The translations under genes and the position numbers were made by a program. The notes beneath the pieces are model-generated. The model did not search any database. It was not told the origin of the DNA and worked only from the letters and a program-made list of their open reading frames with translations. Positions 60,781-64,000 of a stretch of 64,000 nt of DNA are shown here, one piece after another (position 1 is the first letter of the stretch; each line of letters starts with the position of its first letter). The stretch comes from Streptomyces sp. Q6. GTDB taxonomy: Bacteria; Actinomycetota; Actinomycetes; Streptomycetales; Streptomycetaceae. Where the stretch lies: NCBI RefSeq assembly GCF_036967205.1, contig NZ_CP146022.1, forward strand, positions 3,100,001-3,164,000, in the 5' to 3' direction.

Positions 60781-62457
60781 ATGGGCGTACTCAAGGACCA
60801 CCCCGAACTCGTCCTGTTCGCGAGCCTCGCACTCGGCTACCTCGTCGGGAAGCTGCGTGTGGGGCCGCTGACGCTGGGCGGCATCTGCGGCACCCTGATC
60901 GTCTCGCTGCTCCTCGGCGCCTGGACCAAGGCCGAGGTCTCCGACGACGTGAAGACGGTGTTCTTCGCGCTGTTCATCTTCGCGCTCGGCTACATGGCCG
61001 GGCCGCAGTTCTTCCGCAACCTCAACAAGAAGTCGCTGCGCTTCTTCGTGCTGTGCGGCATCGAGCTGGTCTGCGTCCTCGGCATCGCCTTCGGACTCGC
61101 CAAGTGGTTCGACCTCGACGTCGGTACCGCCTCCGGCATCCTGGCCGGTGCGGCCACCGAGTCGGCCGTGGTGGGTACGGCGACCGAGTCCATCGGCAAG
61201 CTGACGAACCTGACCGCCGCGCAGATCTCCGAGTACCAGGGCAACGTCGCCACCGCGTACACGGTCTGCTACCTGTTCGGCCTGATCACGATCGTGCTCT
61301 ACACGAGCCAGATCATGCCGATGCTGCTGCGGATCAACCTGCGCGACGCCGCCCGTGAGCTGTGGGAGCGCACGCGCAGCCGCGGCAGCCTGGAGGCGGA
61401 CGAGCGGCCCGCCCTGCCCGGCATGGTGGGCCGTACGTACCTGGTGACCACCGCCGACGGCCGGACGGTCGGGGATCTCCAGACGGGTCTCGACGACCGG
61501 ATCACGATCGAGTCCGTCAAGCGCGGCAGCAGGATCCTCGACGTCACCCCGGAGCTGGAACTCACTCTGTCGGACCTGGTGCTGCTCGTCGGCCGCCGGG
61601 CCAACGTCATCGACGCGGGCCGCCTGATCGGGCCCGAGACGCCGGGCGTGCCCGGCCTCGACTCGCCGCTGGCCAGCCGTGAGGTGTCGATCACCGACAA
61701 GTCGCTCGACGGCATGACGGTGGACGCGCTCCAGAAGGCGAACCCCGAGTTCCACCGGGACGGCGTCTACGTCACCGACATCACGCGCGGCGACAACGAC
61801 CTGCCCGCCACCGGCGACACGGTCCTGCACCGCGGCGACGTCCTCACCCTGGTGGGTGCCCGTTCGGGGCTCAACAAGCTGGTCGCGAAGATCGGCTCGG
61901 TCGTCAAGAACGACGCCACCGACTTCATCTACCTCGGGCTCGGCATCGCGGCCGGTTCCCTGCTGGGGCAGATCGTCGTGAAGTTCGGCGACGTGCCGCT
62001 GTCGCTCGGCACGGGCGGTGGCTGTCTGATCTCGGGGCTGCTCTTCGGCTGGTTCCGCTCCCGGTCGCAGACCTTCGGCGCGTTCCCGCCGCAGGCCGCC
62101 TCGACCATCAAGGACATGGGCCTCGCGGTCTTCATCGCCTGCACGGGTCTGGTGTCGGGGCCGCAGGCCTGGCCGCTCCTCAAGGAGTACGGGGCGCTGC
62201 TGCCGTTCGCCGGGATCGCGATGGTGCTGGTCCCCGCGACGCTCTCACTGGTCGTCGGACGCAAGCTCCTCAAGATCGAGAAACCGCTCCTCATCGGCGC
62301 CATCGCGGGACAGCAGTGTTCGACCCCCGCGATCACCGCCGTCACCCAGGTGGCGCAGTCGTCGGTGCCGATGCTCGGCTACACGATCACCTACGCCCTC
62401 TCCAACTTCCTGCTCCCCCTGACGGGCCCCGTGCTCGTCGGCGTACTCGGACACTGA
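60781..62457 (+). CDS. AspT/YidE-family aspartate-alanine exchanger-type transporter
   Basis: 558-residue transporter of the aspartate:alanine exchanger (AAEx) family. N-terminal helices (LVLFASLALGYLVGKLRVGPLTLGGICGTLIVSLLLGAW) lead to the GxxxA-type stretch ILAGAATESAVVGTATE. Two RCK_C/TrkA-C domains (~YLVTTADGRTVGDLQ and ~VSITDKSLDGMTVDAL) sit in the middle, and C-terminal helices with LGTGGGCLISGLLFGWFRSRSQTFGAFP follow. It may swap aspartate for alanine to conserve energy when coupled to a decarboxylase. A homologous gene follows 16 bases on. Confidence 0.85.
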   Translation: MGVLKDHPELVLFASLALGYLVGKLRVGPLTLGGICGTLIVSLLLGAWTKAEVSDDVKTVFFALFIFALGYMAGPQFFRNLNKKSLRFFVLCGIELVCVLGIAFGLAKWFDLDVGTASGILAGAATESAVVGTATESIGKLTNLTAAQISEYQGNVATAYTVCYLFGLITIVLYTSQIMPMLLRINLRDAARELWERTRSRGSLEADERPALPGMVGRTYLVTTADGRTVGDLQTGLDDRITIESVKRGSRILDVTPELELTLSDLVLLVGRRANVIDAGRLIGPETPGVPGLDSPLASREVSITDKSLDGMTVDALQKANPEFHRDGVYVTDITRGDNDLPATGDTVLHRGDVLTLVGARSGLNKLVAKIGSVVKNDATDFIYLGLGIAAGSLLGQIVVKFGDVPLSLGTGGGCLISGLLFGWFRSRSQTFGAFPPQAASTIKDMGLAVFIACTGLVSGPQAWPLLKEYGALLPFAGIAMVLVPATLSLVVGRKLLKIEKPLLIGAIAGQQCSTPAITAVTQVAQSSVPMLGYTITYALSNFLLPLTGPVLVGVLGH

Positions 62458-62473
62458 GAGGACGGTCCGCGAG

Positions 62474-64000
62474 ATGATCGACTTCCTCAATCGGAACATC
62501 TTCCAGCCGTATCCGGAGCTTCTGGTGTTCATCACCGTCGCCTTCGGGTTCCTGCTCGGGAAGATCCGCTACAAGGCCATCGCGCTGGGCGCCGTCACCG
62601 GCTGTCTGGTCGCGGGGCTGCTGCTCGGCTCCTGGTCCAAGGTCCAGATCGACGGCACGGTGAAGAGCCTGTTCTTCATCATGTTCCTGTTCGCCCTGGG
62701 CTACAAGGTCGGTCCGCAGTTCTTCCGCGGTCTGAAGAAGGACGGCCTGCCGCAGGTCCTGAACGCCATCGTCGTGTGTGTGACCGGCCTGCTGGTGTGC
62801 TGGCTGTTCGCGTCGATGCTCGGCTACGGCCCCGGTCTGTCGGCCGGACTCCTCGGCGGGGCGCTCACCCAGTCCGCCGTCATCGGTGTCGCGCAGGACG
62901 CCATCGGCACCCTGCCCGGCCTGTCGTCGGGCGCGGCCAAGAACGAGGAGAACCTCGTCGCCATCGGCTACGCCGTGACGTATCCGCTGGGCACGATCCT
63001 GTGCGCGATGCTGCTCGCCAACATCCTGCCGAAGATCTACAAGAAGGACCTCGCCGCCGAATCGGCCATCATGGCGAAGGAGCTGGACGCCCCGGACGAC
63101 GACCCCGACCTCCACGAGGGCTACTACGAGGTCGTGCTGCGGGCCTACACGATCCAGCGCCCCGACATCGTCGGCCGCACGATCGAGGACTTCGAGCAGC
63201 AACAGCAGCAGCTCGGTCACCGCATCTACCTCACGCGGGTCCGCCGCGACGGGGCGATCATCGACCACACCCAGCAGACGGTGCTGCGCGAGGGCGATGT
63301 CGTGGCGCTGAGCGCGCTGCGCGGCTCCCTCGTCGACTACGACGCCCGTACGCACATCGGCATGGAGACCGACGACGTCGAACTCCTCGGCTACCAGACC
63401 GAGTCGCTGCACGTCGTCGCGTCGGAGAAGGCCCAACTGGGCAAGACCGTCGCGGAGTTGCGGCGCGAGCCGTTCATGGTCGGCGTCTACATCGAGAAGA
63501 TCTACCGCTCGGGCGCCGAGTTCCCGTACCGCCTCTCCACGAAGATCGAGCGGGGTGACACGCTCATCCTCACCGGGCCCAAGCGGCTCGTGGACCCGGC
63601 GGGCAAGGAGATCGGCAAGCCGGTCCCCACCTCGTTCGCGACCGACATGATCTGGGTCGGCCTCGGCATCTTCCTCGGCGGCTGCCTCGGCATCCCCGCG
63701 CTCACCGTCTCCGGCGTCCCGATCTCGCTGTCCACCTCGGGCGGCGCGCTCATCATGGGCCTGGTCTTCGGCTGGATCCGCGGCAGGTACCCGACGTACG
63801 GCAACGTGCCGCCCGGCGCCCAGTGGTTCATGGACACGCTCGGCCTGTGCATGTTCGTCGCGATCGTCGGCATCAACGCGGGTCCGAGCTTCACCTCGGG
63901 TCTGTCGGAAGCGGGCTGGGGCCTGCTGATCTTCGGCGCGGTCGCCACCGTCATCCCGCTGATCATCGGCTTCCTCTTCGGCCACTACGTGCAGAAGATC
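62474..64000 (+). CDS. Second AspT/YidE-family transporter (partial, runs off window)
   Basis: Open from ATG 62474 to the window edge (509 codons, no stop). Same architecture as its neighbour: MIDFLNRNIFQPYPELLVFITVAFGFLLGKI, the membrane stretch GLLGGALTQSAVIGVAQDAIG, two RCK_C domains (IVGRTIEDFEQQQQQLGHRIYLTRVRRDG and LGKTVAELRREPFMVGVYIEKI), then a C-terminal membrane half with LSTSGGALIMGLVFGWIRGRYPTYGNVP. It is clearly a paralogue, in an operon with the first. Only the last helices should be missing. A decarboxylase gene might follow. Confidence 0.86.
   Translation, partial: MIDFLNRNIFQPYPELLVFITVAFGFLLGKIRYKAIALGAVTGCLVAGLLLGSWSKVQIDGTVKSLFFIMFLFALGYKVGPQFFRGLKKDGLPQVLNAIVVCVTGLLVCWLFASMLGYGPGLSAGLLGGALTQSAVIGVAQDAIGTLPGLSSGAAKNEENLVAIGYAVTYPLGTILCAMLLANILPKIYKKDLAAESAIMAKELDAPDDDPDLHEGYYEVVLRAYTIQRPDIVGRTIEDFEQQQQQLGHRIYLTRVRRDGAIIDHTQQTVLREGDVVALSALRGSLVDYDARTHIGMETDDVELLGYQTESLHVVASEKAQLGKTVAELRREPFMVGVYIEKIYRSGAEFPYRLSTKIERGDTLILTGPKRLVDPAGKEIGKPVPTSFATDMIWVGLGIFLGGCLGIPALTVSGVPISLSTSGGALIMGLVFGWIRGRYPTYGNVPPGAQWFMDTLGLCMFVAIVGINAGPSFTSGLSEAGWGLLIFGAVATVIPLIIGFLFGHYVQKI

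Overview
The window is a high-GC actinobacterial chromosome segment, almost certainly Streptomyces. Supporting signs are strong G/C bias at third codon positions, many GTG/TTG starts, ATGA stop/start overlaps, Tat and lipoprotein export signals, an adpA gene carrying a TTA (bldA-dependent) codon, a desferrioxamine cluster with actinobacterial iron boxes, and a cebR-cebEFG-bglC cellobiose cluster. From memory the gene order from about 30.7 kb to 60.7 kb resembles the S. coelicolor SCO2775-SCO2798 neighbourhood. No search was run, so the species is not claimed.

Layout: 0-12.7 kb holds mostly exported or envelope functions: a Tat-exported GH3 hexosaminidase, a Cys-rich lipoprotein, an S37 prolyl aminopeptidase, a tandem ABC exporter with a frameshifted 3' end, a GT39-like membrane protein with a Gly-rich tail, and a secreted endonuclease I. 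12.8-17.8 kb is a type-VII/WXG100-type polymorphic toxin island: two WXG100 proteins, a large toxin ending in a CdiA-CT RNase A-like domain, a probable immunity gene, an overlapping Fic gene, an orphan RNase A-like tail and a CdiI_2-like immunity gene. 17.8-24.4 kb is a guanidino/nitrogen catabolic operon (TPP-enzyme homologue, agmatinase-family ureohydrolase, nitrilase-family amidase, NCS1 permease) with a divergent PucR regulator. 24.5-28.5 kb has an EamA exporter, a frameshifted ArsR gene with two matching operators, a phosphatase-like protein and a CDF transporter.

28.5-37.2 kb is acyl-CoA metabolism: thioesterase, acyl-CoA dehydrogenase, and a TetR gene divergent from a leucine/isovalerate degradation operon (mccB-mccA-hmgL-ivd) across twin operators. 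37.3-44.5 kb is desferrioxamine uptake and synthesis (desEF, desABCD) with iron boxes before desE and desA. 44.6-50.9 kb has a frameshifted DUF4429/SHOCT gene, a Tat-exported purple acid phosphatase-like enzyme, glmS, an acetate transporter homologue and a universal stress protein. 51.4-54.2 kb holds adpA, the oligoribonuclease gene and tRNA-His. 54.3-60.7 kb is the CebR-regulated cello-oligosaccharide uptake cluster with two CebR boxes. 60.8-64 kb has two tandem AspT/YidE-family transporters, the second running off the window.

Three genes (ABC exporter, ArsR, DUF4429) are each broken by what looks like one missing base in a short G/C run. That pattern suggests consensus indel errors rather than biology, but each is reported separately.
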